Origin: an uncultured Clostridia bacterium | GTDB taxonomy: Bacteria; Bacillota; Clostridia; TANB77; CAG-508 | NCBI GenBank assembly: GCA_948852945.1 | Contig: CAQPBJ010000007.1 | Location: 1 to 64,000 of the forward strand | Direction of reading: 5' to 3' | DNA: 64,000 nucleotides | Shown: positions 48,175 to 56,511 of the stretch, in pieces | How positions within the stretch are numbered: the first letter of the stretch is position 1 | Layout of the letters: each line of letters opens with the position of its first letter | Notes under the pieces: model-generated | The model's input: only the letters and a program-made list of their open reading frames with translations | Told to the model about the DNA's origin: nothing | The model's database searches: none | Program-made: the position numbers and the translations under genes

Positions 48175-48207
48175 AACAATCATATTTTATAGTATGATTG
48201 TTTTTTT
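48175..48207 (+). terminator. Terminator overlapping the 5' end of cwlD
   Basis: AACAATCATA (48175-48184), 8-nt loop, TATGATTGTT (48193-48202), then TTTTT. A 10-bp perfect stem. Its 3' arm contains an in-frame ATG (48194) of cwlD. Confidence 0.85.
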
Positions 48208-48226
48208 AGATAGAAAAAAGATAGGT

Positions 48227-48910
48227 ATGGTTTTATTAGGAATATTTTGTTTTTCAGCAGTATTATGTACCAGTGTAAACAATACTAGAGAATCTATATT
48301 GGTGTCTGCTACACCTGTTTCGTCAAAAGTAATTGTATTGGATGCTGGACATGGAAAACCTGATGGTGGAGCAGAAAGCCCTAATGGAATTACTGAAGAA
48401 AAAACTAATTTAGATATAGTACTTAAAGTACAAAAATATTTAGAGGAGAGTGGAAGTACAGTTATTTTAACTAGATCAGATGAAAATGGAATTCATGATT
48501 TAGATAAACAGACACTTAAAGAAAAGAAAGTTTCTGATGCAAAAAATAGAGTTAAAATAGGAAATGAGGCATCTGCTGATATTTTTGTTTCGATTCATTT
48601 AAATAAAGGTGAAAGTTCACAATATAATGGATGGCAAACTTTTTATAGAGAGAATGATGAGAATGGAAAGAGATTAGCTAAATGTGTTCAAGATGGATTA
48701 AAAGAAACAATAAAGGTTGAAAACAAAAGAACTGAAAACGCAATAAAAGGAATTTATATAACTGATCATGTAGAAATTCCGATAACTATTGTTGAATGTG
48801 GCTTTTTATCTAATCCACAAGAAGAAAAGAAATTGATAACAGATGAATATCAAAATGAATTAGCATGGGGAATATATACAGGAATATTAAATTATTTTAA
48901 CTCAAATTAA
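48227..48910 (+). CDS. cwlD: N-acetylmuramoyl-L-alanine amidase CwlD
   Basis: Amidase_3 family enzyme; in Bacillus it initiates muramic-delta-lactam formation in spore cortex. About 227 residues from ATG 48227. A longer reading from ATG 48194 adds 11 residues encoded inside a terminator hairpin. The membrane/signal segment MVLLGIFCFSAVLCTSV is followed by VIVLDAGHGKPDGGAES (Zn-binding His, Glu), LTRSDENG, DIFVSIHLNK near 125 and VECGFLSNPQEEKKL near 195 (catalytic Glu region). The ribosome-binding site is weak in both readings. Confidence 0.9.
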   Translation: MVLLGIFCFSAVLCTSVNNTRESILVSATPVSSKVIVLDAGHGKPDGGAESPNGITEEKTNLDIVLKVQKYLEESGSTVILTRSDENGIHDLDKQTLKEKKVSDAKNRVKIGNEASADIFVSIHLNKGESSQYNGWQTFYRENDENGKRLAKCVQDGLKETIKVENKRTENAIKGIYITDHVEIPITIVECGFLSNPQEEKKLITDEYQNELAWGIYTGILNYFNSN

Positions 48911-48918
48911 AATTGAAT

Positions 48919-49081
48919 AATACAAAGACAGTGATATAAAATTTAAAATTTGCTCTTCGCAATCTCCGAATAAAAAACTTCGTTTTTATATTGTAGATTG
49001 CTCAAATTCGCACTTCATTCACTACGTTCATTTTGTTTGGTCGCTAGCGCATTTTAAATTTTATATCACTGTCTTTGTATT
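48919..49081. repeat. Palindrome-embedded repeat, copy 2 (complete)
   Basis: Perfect 31-bp inverted arms, 48919-48949 and 49051-49081, unique to this copy. Between them lies a 101-nt shared core: TTTGCTCTTCGCAATCT, an AATAAAAA/TTTTTAT hairpin closed by GCAATCT/AGATTGC, TTGCTCAAATTCGCAC, and TTTGGTCGCTAGCGC. It fills the gap between convergent cwlD and the HD-GYP gene and probably terminates both. Confidence 0.92.
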
Positions 49082-50026
49082 TTAGACTTTTAATTTTTTA
49101 ATTTCTTTAGCTTCTTTATATAGTTGAGCTATATGTTCTTTTCTATTTTTGTAAGAAATTTTATATTCATTTAGAGCATTTTCAAAGTTATCTATAGTTT
49201 CGCCATTGCTTTTTCTCAAATACATTTCAACTCCTTGTTTGAAATATTCTTTTTTAGATTCAGAATTAGTTGATAAGTATTTTTTATAGTATTTTTCAGC
49301 TTCATTTAGACGTTTAATTTCTTCTTCAATAAATTGCACATATTCAGATCTAACTACTATTTCATATTCGGTATCTTCTAAAATGACTTTAAATAGGGCT
49401 TTTAATATTTTTTTATCAATTTTGCCAACAGTTGCATCTTTGATAATCATTTTTATACCTTCTTTGGGCTTTAAAGGCTCTGAATTTTGAATTAATATAT
49501 TAAGGGTATCAATTATACCAATATGTGTTTTGTATTGCCTTTTGGCGCTTATGGCTTCAAATTCATCAGCAACACGTATAATTTGGGCTTCATAAGGAAT
49601 ATCTTTTTTTGTTAATCCTTGAGGATAGCCGGATCCATTTAATGCTTCGTGGTGATAATATGCTCCAGCAGCATATGGTCTAAGTTTTAAATCTTTCATG
49701 CACATATTGTATCCAATTGTTGTATGAGTTTTCATTATTTCATATTCTTCATCAGTAAGTTTAGATGTTTTTTGTAGTACAGAAGGGGGAATAAATAATT
49801 TACCTAAATCATGAAGATATGCGCAAATTGTACAATAAATTGTAAAACCTTCTTCACAGTGTAGATGTTCACAAAGTCTACATGTTATTGTGGCAACATT
49901 TTCACAATGTTTTCGTGTATAAGCATCTAAACTATCCAAACAACCAAGCTGATATCTCATTGCAGAATCAAGGTTGTAAGATTTTAACGAAGTTCTGTCA
50001 TAAAAGTCAAATTCGGGATCTTTCAT
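49082..50026 (-). CDS. HD-GYP domain protein (probable c-di-GMP phosphodiesterase)
   Basis: 314 residues. The HD-GYP domain includes RKHCENVATITCRLCEHLHC near 38, the HD motif YLHDLGKLFIPPSVLQK near 70, H(x)T..GYNMCM, and the HHEALNGSGYPQGL signature near 123 (GYP present), then VADEFEAISAKRQYK. This set matches metal-dependent phosphohydrolases that degrade cyclic di-GMP. The C-terminal third is a charged helical region ending KEIKKLKV. Monocistronic. The only GGDEF-type gene in the window lies at 60977. Confidence 0.88.
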   Translation of the reverse strand: MKDPEFDFYDRTSLKSYNLDSAMRYQLGCLDSLDAYTRKHCENVATITCRLCEHLHCEEGFTIYCTICAYLHDLGKLFIPPSVLQKTSKLTDEEYEIMKTHTTIGYNMCMKDLKLRPYAAGAYYHHEALNGSGYPQGLTKKDIPYEAQIIRVADEFEAISAKRQYKTHIGIIDTLNILIQNSEPLKPKEGIKMIIKDATVGKIDKKILKALFKVILEDTEYEIVVRSEYVQFIEEEIKRLNEAEKYYKKYLSTNSESKKEYFKQGVEMYLRKSNGETIDNFENALNEYKISYKNRKEHIAQLYKEAKEIKKLKV

Positions 50027-50167
50027 TTAATCTCTCCTATCATTTGTAAGAATTATAATTATAATATCTCTAAGAACTAATTTGGTCAAGTGAAAAGCTT
50101 GATTAAATTAGAAAATTAATATATTATATGAATGCATAATTAAGAATAGATAAGAAGAGGAAATAAG

Positions 50168-53100
50168 ATGTATTTAAAGAGAATCGAATTAGAAGGTTTT
50201 AAATCATTTGCAGATAAAACAGTTTTAGAATTTATGTCAGGAATTACTACGGTTATAGGACCTAATGGTTCTGGTAAAAGTAACATAGCAGATGCTATTA
50301 GATGGGTACTTGGAGAGCAAAGTATGAAATCTTTAAGAGGTGCTAAAACAGAAGATGTTATTTTTGCTGGAACTCAAAATAGAAAATCATTGGGATTTGC
50401 AGAAGTTTCAATGGTATTAGATAATTCAGATCAGAAATTACCAATTGAATTTTCAGAGGTAATAGTAACTAGAAGATTATATAGAAGTGGTGAATCAGGA
50501 TATTTTATAAATAAAACACCTTGTAGGTTAAAAGATGTACTTGAACTTTTTATGGATACAGGTATTGGAAAAGATGGGTATTCAATAGTAGGACAAGGTA
50601 AGATAGATGAGATTCTAAGTAATAAATCTGAAGAGAGAAGACATGTATTTGAAGAGGCTGCAGGTATTGTTAAATATAGAGTAAGAAAACAAGAATCTGA
50701 AAAAAAGATGGAACAATCTAAGTTAAATTTATTAAGAATTAATGACATTATTTCAGAAATTGAAGTAAATATTGAACCAACTAGATTACAGTCCGAAAAA
50801 GCAAAAGAATATTTAAAACTAAGAGATGAATTAAAAACCATTGAAATCGGGCTTTTCTTGTATAACATCGAAGATTATAAGAAAAAAATAGAAGAAGTTG
50901 TAAGCAATGAAGATATTTTTAATACTCAATTAGTAAGAGAAAATGAGAGATTAGCTAATATTCAAGATTTGAAGGAAGAACTTAGAAGTACTTTAGATAA
51001 AATAACTGAGCAAATAGAAAAAATGCAAAATTTAGGTTTTGAGAATGAAAGAAAAAATGTACAAATAAAATCTGATATTAGTTTAAATACCGAAAAAATA
51101 AATAATAATAACGAAAATATAAAACGTTTAGAAGAAGAAATTGCTGATAATAACGAAAAAATTGCAATATTAGAAGAAGAAATTGGAACTAAAAAAGGTA
51201 AGAAAGATGGCTTGAACCAAAATAAAGAAAAATTTGTTAAAGAATTGGAAGAAAAAGAAGCAAAACTTAAAGAGTTAACTGGCAATATGTCTGAAAAAGA
51301 GTTAGAAATTGAAGCTAAAAAGAAGAAATTTGATGATAATATCAATGAAAAATTCGAAATTTCTAATACAATATCAACATTAATTGCTAATTCAGAAAAT
51401 GCAAAATTACGTAAAAAAGTTATTAAAGAAGAAATTGATAGTAATATTTCTGAGTTAGATTCTTCTAGATTATCAAAGTCAGAAATTTCTCAAAAATTTA
51501 CTGAAATAGAGGCAAAAAGAGATAAAATTAAAGAGAAATTATCAAAGAAAAACAAATCAAAAGAAGAACTAGAAAGTAAACTTAAAGAAAGTACTTTAAA
51601 ATTTAATCAATATGAAACTACATTAAGAATGAAAGATTCAAGATTAAGATTTCTTGAGGAGACTGAAAAAGAAAAAGAAGGCTATATTAAAAGTGTTAAA
51701 GAATTATTAAAAGAATGCGAAAAAAATGGAAGCTTAAAGAAGGGCGTTCATGGAGTCATAGCGAATTTAATTAATGTTCCTAAGGAATATGAAGTTGCAA
51801 TTGAAATGTGTTTAGGTTCAGTTATGCAAAATGTTGTAACAGATACAGAAGAAGACGCTAAAAGATTAGTAGAACATTTAAGAAAATTTAATTTAGGTAG
51901 AGCTAGCTTTTTACCAATTAGCTCTGTAAAAGGAAAGAAATTAGATAAAATAAAATCTGAAAAAGGGGTAATTGGAATTGCTTCAGATTTAGTTAAATTT
52001 GATAAAAAATATGAAGCAATTGTACTTAATTTATTAGGAAAAACAGTTATTGTTGATAATATGGATAATGCTATTTCAATAGCTAGAAAAAATTCATACG
52101 GATTTAGAATAGTTACTTTAGAAGGTGATGTTTTAAATTCTTCAGGAAGCATTAGTGGTGGTAGTGTTCAAACTAAAACTGTTAATATTTTAGGTAGATC
52201 TAGAGAGATAGAAGAACTAAAAAAAGAAATAAAAGAATTAGAAAAAACAGTTAAATCTTTGAGAGAAGAAAAAGAGAAAAATGGAAAAGAAATAGAAAAT
52301 ATTTTAAAAGAAATAGCTGAATTTGATAATGAATTAAAAGAAATTGAAATTATTTATGCTACTGAAAAACAAAAAGTTACATCTATAGAAGAAGCTGTAG
52401 AAAAAGTAGAAACAAGATTAGAAAAATTAAAATTAGAGCAAAAAGATATTGACGAAAGAGTAAAAGAAAATACGACAAAACAAGAAGAATTAGAAACAAG
52501 AAAAACTCAAATAGATGATGAAAATAGTGAATTAAATAAAGAAATATTAGAGTTTAATAGTAAAAATAAAGATACACAAAGTATTGTAGATGAGCTTAAT
52601 TTTGATATTACTAATTTGAAAATATCAGTATCTTCTTTTGATGAAAGTGAATTGTCATTAGAGGAAATGCTAGAGAGAATAAATCAAGATATAGAAAATC
52701 TTAAAAAATCATCTGAAAATAAAGAAATACAAAGATCAAAAATGTATAAAGATAATGAAAATTTAGAAAAAACTAATATAGAATTAAACGAGAAAATAGA
52801 AGCACTTGTTTTAGATGTGTCTAATAGTGGAAGTAAAGTTGAAGAGCTAAAAAAAGATAGAATAGCTAAGAATGCTAAATTAGAAGAGACAGAAGAAAAC
52901 TTTACAGCACAAATGAGCAAAATAGATGATTTAAAAGATCAAGTAAATAAATGTGATGTAAAAAAATCAAAATTTGAGTATGAACTTGAGCAGATTGTTA
53001 GCAAAATGTGGGAAGAATATGAACTTACTCCAAATGATCCAGGTGAGTATAAGAAACCAAAAAATATAGTTGAAGTTCAAAAGCAAGTAAATGATTTAAG

Positions 53101-53713
53101 AGCAAGTATGAAAGAGCTTGGAAATGTTAATATAGACGCTATTGAGGAATATAAAAAACTAAAAGAACGTTATGATTTTATGAATGAACAACGTTTAGAT
53201 TTAGAAACAACTATGTCAAAATTAAGAAAAATGATAAATGATATGACAAACATTATGAAAGAGCAATTTGCTGAAAGATTTAAAATAATAAATAAAAACT
53301 TTTCTGAGATTTTTATTGAGTTATTTGGTGGAGGTAAAGCTGAATTAAGGCTTACAGATGAAAGTAATTTATTAGAGTCAGGAATAGAAATTGAAGTACA
53401 GCCACCTGGTAAAAAGCTTCAAAACATGATGCTTTTATCTGGTGGAGAAAGGGCTTTTACGGCTATTGCGCTATTATTTGCAATATTAAAAATAAATCCA
53501 GCTCCACTTTGCGTGTTAGATGAAATTGAAGCTGCTCTTGATGATGTAAATGTTTATAGATTTGCTGAATATTTAAAGAAATTTGCAGGAGATTCACAAT
53601 TTTTAGTTATAACACATAGAAAGGGTACTATGGAAGCTTCAAATACAGTCTATGGAATAACAATGGAGGAAAAAGGTATTTCAAAATTGTTATCATTAGA
53701 CTTAAAAAAATAA
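50168..53713 (+). CDS. smc: Chromosome segregation protein SMC
   Basis: Condensin ATPase loaded at parS by ParB. 1181 residues, normal length. Walker A TTVIGPNGSGKSNIADAIRW near 32. Long coiled coils at about 170-500 and 680-1000 flank a hinge near 515-660 (GVHGVIANLI, SSGSISGGSVQT). The ABC signature LLSGGERAFTAIALLFAIL is near 1088 and Walker B LCVLDEIEAALDDVNV near 1115. scpA/scpB and ftsY are not adjacent. It is followed by tatD after 11 nt. Confidence 0.98.
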   Translation: MYLKRIELEGFKSFADKTVLEFMSGITTVIGPNGSGKSNIADAIRWVLGEQSMKSLRGAKTEDVIFAGTQNRKSLGFAEVSMVLDNSDQKLPIEFSEVIVTRRLYRSGESGYFINKTPCRLKDVLELFMDTGIGKDGYSIVGQGKIDEILSNKSEERRHVFEEAAGIVKYRVRKQESEKKMEQSKLNLLRINDIISEIEVNIEPTRLQSEKAKEYLKLRDELKTIEIGLFLYNIEDYKKKIEEVVSNEDIFNTQLVRENERLANIQDLKEELRSTLDKITEQIEKMQNLGFENERKNVQIKSDISLNTEKINNNNENIKRLEEEIADNNEKIAILEEEIGTKKGKKDGLNQNKEKFVKELEEKEAKLKELTGNMSEKELEIEAKKKKFDDNINEKFEISNTISTLIANSENAKLRKKVIKEEIDSNISELDSSRLSKSEISQKFTEIEAKRDKIKEKLSKKNKSKEELESKLKESTLKFNQYETTLRMKDSRLRFLEETEKEKEGYIKSVKELLKECEKNGSLKKGVHGVIANLINVPKEYEVAIEMCLGSVMQNVVTDTEEDAKRLVEHLRKFNLGRASFLPISSVKGKKLDKIKSEKGVIGIASDLVKFDKKYEAIVLNLLGKTVIVDNMDNAISIARKNSYGFRIVTLEGDVLNSSGSISGGSVQTKTVNILGRSREIEELKKEIKELEKTVKSLREEKEKNGKEIENILKEIAEFDNELKEIEIIYATEKQKVTSIEEAVEKVETRLEKLKLEQKDIDERVKENTTKQEELETRKTQIDDENSELNKEILEFNSKNKDTQSIVDELNFDITNLKISVSSFDESELSLEEMLERINQDIENLKKSSENKEIQRSKMYKDNENLEKTNIELNEKIEALVLDVSNSGSKVEELKKDRIAKNAKLEETEENFTAQMSKIDDLKDQVNKCDVKKSKFEYELEQIVSKMWEEYELTPNDPGEYKKPKNIVEVQKQVNDLRASMKELGNVNIDAIEEYKKLKERYDFMNEQRLDLETTMSKLRKMINDMTNIMKEQFAERFKIINKNFSEIFIELFGGGKAELRLTDESNLLESGIEIEVQPPGKKLQNMMLLSGGERAFTAIALLFAILKINPAPLCVLDEIEAALDDVNVYRFAEYLKKFAGDSQFLVITHRKGTMEASNTVYGITMEEKGISKLLSLDLKK

Positions 53714-53724
53714 GAGGAAATATT

Positions 53725-54489
53725 ATGAATTTTTTTGATTCACATGCGCATTACAATGATGAAAGGTTTTTAGATATACGAGATAAATTGATAGAAGATA
53801 TGTATAATGATGAAATTACTAACATTGTATGTGCAGGTTATAATTTAGAAGCATCAAAAGATGCAATTGAATTAGCTAAGAGATATCCACATGTTTTCAC
53901 AACATGTGGAATTTCACCTAATGATATAACAGAAAATGTTGATAAAGAGTTATTAGAAATTGAGAAAATTGCTAAATATGAAAAAAATGTTGCGATAGGA
54001 GAAATTGGTCTTGATTATTACTGGAATAAAGATAATAAAGAGTTGCAAAAACAAGTATTTATTAAACAAATAGAAATGGCCAATAGATTAGATTTACCCA
54101 TAGTAATTCATACTCGTGAAGCGGTAATGGATACTGTTCAAATTTTAAAAGAACATCAGGTATTAAATAAAGGTGTTTTTCATTGCTGTCCATTAAATCA
54201 AGAGTTAATAAAAGAAGGGCTAAAGCTTGGATTTTATATATCTTTTAGTGGAAATGTTACTTTTAAAAATGCTAAATCTGCTGGTTGTATAGAGCTTGTG
54301 CCAATGGATAAAATATTGATTGAGACGGATAGTCCTTATTTAGCTCCAGAGCCTCATAGAGGAGAGACTAATACTTCTTTATTTGTGAAGTATGTAGCAC
54401 AGAAAATTGCTGAGGTTAAGGGTATTTCTTTAGAAGAGGTTGCAAATCAAACAAAAAGTAATGCGGAGGCAATTTTTAAAATTAAATAA
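53725..54489 (+). CDS. tatD: TatD family metal-dependent deoxyribonuclease
   Basis: TIM-barrel metallohydrolase. 254 residues, normal length. Motifs: FFDSHAHYNDERF at the start (metal-binding HxH), AIGEIGLDYYWNKDN near 92, PIVIHTREAV near 126, FHCCPLNQE, and ETDSPYLAPEPHRGE near 204. TatD enzymes act as 3'-5' exonucleases in DNA quality control. Co-directional with smc, and followed by the long palindromic repeat copy 3. Confidence 0.95.
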   Translation: MNFFDSHAHYNDERFLDIRDKLIEDMYNDEITNIVCAGYNLEASKDAIELAKRYPHVFTTCGISPNDITENVDKELLEIEKIAKYEKNVAIGEIGLDYYWNKDNKELQKQVFIKQIEMANRLDLPIVIHTREAVMDTVQILKEHQVLNKGVFHCCPLNQELIKEGLKLGFYISFSGNVTFKNAKSAGCIELVPMDKILIETDSPYLAPEPHRGETNTSLFVKYVAQKIAEVKGISLEEVANQTKSNAEAIFKIK

Positions 54490-54748
54490 GGTATTCTATA
54501 ATTAGAAATGTTGAAGTATTGCGGTATTTTAACAATATAATATTATTTAAATTGAAATTATAAAGTATAGTCGTAAAAATTAAAATGCGCTAGCGACCAA
54601 ACGAGCATTTATATGCGAGTGCGAAATTGAGCAATTGACCTTATAAAAACGGAGTTTTTTATTAAGGTAATTGCGAAGAGCAAATTTTGATTTTTATGAC
54701 TATACTTTATAATTTTTTAGATACTTAAATATATTGTTAGAATACCTT
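54488..54748. repeat. Palindrome-embedded repeat, copy 3 (complete, nested arms)
   Basis: Inner arms of about 32 nt (54554-54585 and 54686-54717) match with only two mismatches, both G-U compatible in RNA. Middle arms AACAATATA/TATATTGTT and outer arms AAGGTATTCTA (54488-54498)/TAGAATACCTT (54738-54748) extend the palindrome to 261 bp. The shared core lies inside in inverted orientation relative to copies 1 and 2: GCGCTAGCGACCAAACGAGC, GCAATT...AATTGC with the AAAAAC/GTTTTT region, and GCGAAGAGCAAA. It occupies most of the 319-bp tatD-prfA gap; no gene is present there. Confidence 0.92.
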
Positions 54749-54775
54749 GAAATTATGCAGATTTGAGTATATAAT
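54747..54775 (+). promoter_or_regulatory. Promoter of prfA
   Basis: TTGAAA at 54747-54752, 17-nt spacer, perfect TATAAT at 54770-54775. It starts where the outer arm of the palindromic element ends. Confidence 0.8.
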
Positions 54776-54808
54776 AATGGTGCTTAAAATTTTTAAAGGA
54801 GAATTTTT

Positions 54809-55867
54809 ATGTTTGATAAATTAGAAGCTGTTGAAAAGCGTTATGAGGAATTGAATCAGTTAATAAGTGATCCAGAAGTTATAGCCAGACAAAATGAGTG
54901 GAAAAACTTAATGAAAGAACACAGCGATATGATAGACATTGTAGAAAAATATAGAGAGTATAAAAAAGTTAAACAAGCATTAGATGAAGCACAAGAAATG
55001 CTTTCTGATAAAGATTTAAAAGATTTAGCAGAAATGCAAATGTTAGAGTGTAAAGAAAATCTTGTAAAAATAGAAGAAGAGCTAAAAATACTTTTAATTC
55101 CTAAAGATAAAGATGATGAAAAAAATATCATTTGTGAAATTCGTGGAGGAGCTGGAGGAGAAGAAGCAGCACTATTTGCAGGAACATTGTTTAGAATGTA
55201 TTCTATGTATGCAGAAAGAAAAGGTTGGAAATTAGAGGTTTTAAATGAGAATGCTACAGAGCTTGGAGGATATAAAGAAATTTCATTTATGATTACAGGA
55301 AATGGTGTTTATAGTAGATTAAAGTTTGAAAGTGGTGTTCATAGAGTTCAAAGAGTTCCAGATACAGAAAGTAGTGGTAGAATTCATACATCAACATCTA
55401 CTGTAGCAGTATTACCAGTAGTTGAAGATGTGGAAATAGAACTAAATCCAGCAGATATAAGAATGGAAGTTTTTAGAGCTTCTGGTGCAGGAGGACAGCA
55501 TGTTAACAAAACTTCATCAGCTGTTAGATTAATACATGAACCAACAGGAATTGTTGCAGAATGTCAAACAGAACGTTCACAAGTTCAAAATAGAGAATAT
55601 GCAATGAGACTTCTAAAATCTAGAATTTACGAGATAGAAAAACAAAAACAAGATGAAGAACTTGCAAGTGAAAGAAAATCACAAGTTGGTGCTGGAGATA
55701 GAAGTGAAAAAATACGTACTTATAACTATCCACAAGGACGTATAACAGATCATAGAATTGGTTTAAGTATATATCAAATGGAAGATTTCTTAAATGGAAA
55801 TTTAGATGAAATGATAGATAGTTTAACAGCATATGATAGAGCTGAAAAATTAAAAGGTGATCAATAA
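54809..55867 (+). CDS. prfA: Peptide chain release factor 1
   Basis: Recognises UAA/UAG and releases the peptide. 352 residues, normal for RF1. The peptide-anticodon region VQRVPDTESSGRIHTSTSTV (P-x-T type, near 190) separates it from RF2. The catalytic loop GAGGQHVNKTSSAVRL is near 229, and EIRGGAGGEEAALFAGTLFR near 111 is the RF1 core. The C-terminal TYNYPQGRITDHRIGL is typical. prmC, often next to prfA, is not adjacent. Confidence 0.97.
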   Translation: MFDKLEAVEKRYEELNQLISDPEVIARQNEWKNLMKEHSDMIDIVEKYREYKKVKQALDEAQEMLSDKDLKDLAEMQMLECKENLVKIEEELKILLIPKDKDDEKNIICEIRGGAGGEEAALFAGTLFRMYSMYAERKGWKLEVLNENATELGGYKEISFMITGNGVYSRLKFESGVHRVQRVPDTESSGRIHTSTSTVAVLPVVEDVEIELNPADIRMEVFRASGAGGQHVNKTSSAVRLIHEPTGIVAECQTERSQVQNREYAMRLLKSRIYEIEKQKQDEELASERKSQVGAGDRSEKIRTYNYPQGRITDHRIGLSIYQMEDFLNGNLDEMIDSLTAYDRAEKLKGDQ

Positions 55868-55869
55868 TT

Positions 55870-55904
55870 AAAAAGACTTAAGTTTTAAACTTAAGTCTTT
55901 TTTG
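55870..55904. terminator. Bidirectional terminator prfA / LPXTG gene
   Basis: AAAAGACTTAAGTTT and AAACTTAAGTCTTTT around a one-base centre, with flanking A and T runs. Serves both convergent genes. Confidence 0.9.
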
Positions 55905-55912
55905 TTTTTATT

Positions 55913-56290
55913 TTATTCTTCATTATCTTTTTTTACTATTTTGTTGTATTGTACTAATGAGAACATTCCAAATACAAGTGCTAATAGAAGAACTAAAGCA
56001 AGATTTAATTCACTACTACTGATACCTGTGTTTGGTAAATTTTCAGATACATTTGAACTATTAATAGTTTTTGGTGTATTATTTGTCATTAATGGTGCAT
56101 TACTAGTGTTATTTCCTGTAGTGTTATTATCAACATCATTAGTAGTATTATTTTCATCATCTGTATTACTTGTATTAGAAGTATTTGTAGAATTACCACC
56201 TGAGATTGTTCTAGCAAGTGAAGTATTTGCAAATGCTAAAATAACTAATATTGATAACATAAGGATAACAGCTTTTTTAAAATTTTTCAT
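55913..56290 (-). CDS. Small LPXTG cell-wall-anchored protein
   Basis: 125 residues. The signal peptide KKAVILMLSILVILAFANTSLA is followed by a low-complexity Asn/Thr/Ser/Asp stalk (about 35-80), then the sortase motif LPNTG near 87, a hydrophobic segment LALVLLLALVFGMFSLV and the charged tail YNKIVKKDNEE. This is the full architecture of a sortase A-type substrate. There is no ligand-binding domain, so it is probably a short surface stalk. No sortase gene is visible in the window. The ribosome-binding site AGGAGGA is strong. Confidence 0.9.
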   Translation of the reverse strand: MKNFKKAVILMLSILVILAFANTSLARTISGGNSTNTSNTSNTDDENNTTNDVDNNTTGNNTSNAPLMTNNTPKTINSSNVSENLPNTGISSSELNLALVLLLALVFGMFSLVQYNKIVKKDNEE

Positions 56291-56434
56291 GTTGCTCCTC
56301 CTGTTTATAAAAAATATTATTAATTGATTATATTTTACAAGTAATTTAAATATAATGTCAAGTAGTATAGTAAAATGAAATAAAAAGTTAATATTTGTAA
56401 TAATTAAAAAAATTTTGAAAAAAGAAAAATTAAA

Positions 56435-56463
56435 CTTTACAAAAGAAATTATATTTTATATAA
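56435..56463 (+). promoter_or_regulatory. Promoter of pcrA
   Basis: TTTACA at 56435-56440, 17-nt spacer, TATAAT at 56458-56463, about 50 nt before the start codon. Confidence 0.75.
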
Positions 56464-56511
56464 TGCAAACATAAATTCGTAAAAAAGACACACACGAAAG
56501 GAAAAAGTAAA

